This document shows, one piece after another, positions 6,457 to 6,698 of a stretch of 6,698 nt of DNA. The stretch's first letter is position 1. The number at the start of each line of letters is the position of its first letter. Below the pieces are notes generated by a model. The model did no database searches. It worked only from the letters and a program-made list of their open reading frames with translations, and had not been told where the DNA came from. Both the position numbers and the translations under genes were made by a program. Source of the stretch: Planctomycetota bacterium (GTDB taxonomy: Bacteria; Planctomycetota; UBA8742; SKZP01); assembly GCA_007127275.1 (NCBI GenBank), contig SKZP01000434.1, positions 1 to 6,698 on the forward strand, in the 5' to 3' direction.

Positions 6457-6698
6457 AAAAAAAGGGTGCGCACGGAAAGCACAACCGACGCGCACATTGG
6501 GCGAGCGGGGGCCCACCCAAGCTGGCTCCCGCGTGCGCAGCTTCTGCAGCACGGCCCTGTCCGGGTATTCACCGTCGGCAATTTCCTGCTGGAGCCGCCA
6601 CATCGATGAAAAGGCACGAAGTCCGTCCCTATCGAGCAGCAGTTTTCAAAGCGTAGCCTTTATGGGGCGTAAAGGAGTTTCGTGTACTAAGTGGCTAA
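6457..6698. other. Intergenic tail with no convincing gene
   Basis: A short A run (6457-6463) follows repeat B. A 6-bp hairpin CCTTTA/TAAAGG with a 7-base loop lies at 6657-6675. Its loop is GC-rich and there is no T tract after it on the plus strand. All open frames here are short, and those on the minus strand run into repeat B. A gene beyond the right edge cannot be excluded. Confidence 0.5.
6517..6603 (-). pseudogene. Possible coding remnant (29 codons)
   Basis: On the minus strand, starting with ATG at 6603, the frame reads MWRLQQEIADGEYPDRAVL and continues to about TREPAW with high G/C at third positions, which looks more like real protein than the surrounding sequence. Upstream the frame soon meets a stop (6661-6663), and downstream it runs into repeat B. 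No ribosome binding site is evident and I do not recognise the family. It may be a decayed gene fragment or chance. Confidence 0.2.

Overview
The window comes from a GC-rich bacterium with roomy intergenic spaces full of palindromic and dispersed repeats. A giant secreted-type protein built of carboxypeptidase regulatory-like modules, a WcaJ/WbaP-type sugar transferase and a stand-alone tRNA-binding (MetRS beta-like) protein fit Planctomycetota or a related lineage. This is an inference from gene style and repeat style; no phylogenetic marker in the window settles it.

Layout. (1) Positions 3-2960, plus strand: the 3' 985 codons of a very large multi-module beta-sandwich protein whose start lies outside the window. 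(2) 2961-3303: a convergent intergenic region, empty at first, then holding a palindromic element (copy 1). (3) 3304-5130, minus strand: an exopolysaccharide polyprenyl glycosylphosphotransferase. Its last ~38 codons and stop region lie in a dispersed repeat (copy A). (4) 5131-5588: the sugar transferase ribosome binding site, a possible promoter, and two more copies of the palindromic element (copies 2 and 3) almost back to back. (5) 5589-5987, minus strand: a small tRNA-binding OB-fold protein. (6) 5988-6698: about 700 bases with no convincing gene. It holds a possible promoter, a hairpin-rich stretch, and the second copy of the dispersed repeat (copy B), which is split by a 120-bp insert with inverted ends.

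The genes do not look like one pathway. The sugar transferase would start lipid-linked exopolysaccharide or capsule repeat-unit synthesis at the inner membrane. The tRNA-binding protein belongs to translation. The large protein is probably exported, but its role is unknown. The two minus-strand genes are about 460 bases apart with two large palindromes between them, so they are unlikely to be one tight operon.

I see no new multi-gene system. The part most worth a second look is the repeat material: a ~130-bp palindromic element family whose two central hairpins have mutually complementary loops, and a 110-bp dispersed repeat present in opposite orientations, one copy of which has become the C-terminus of the sugar transferase.
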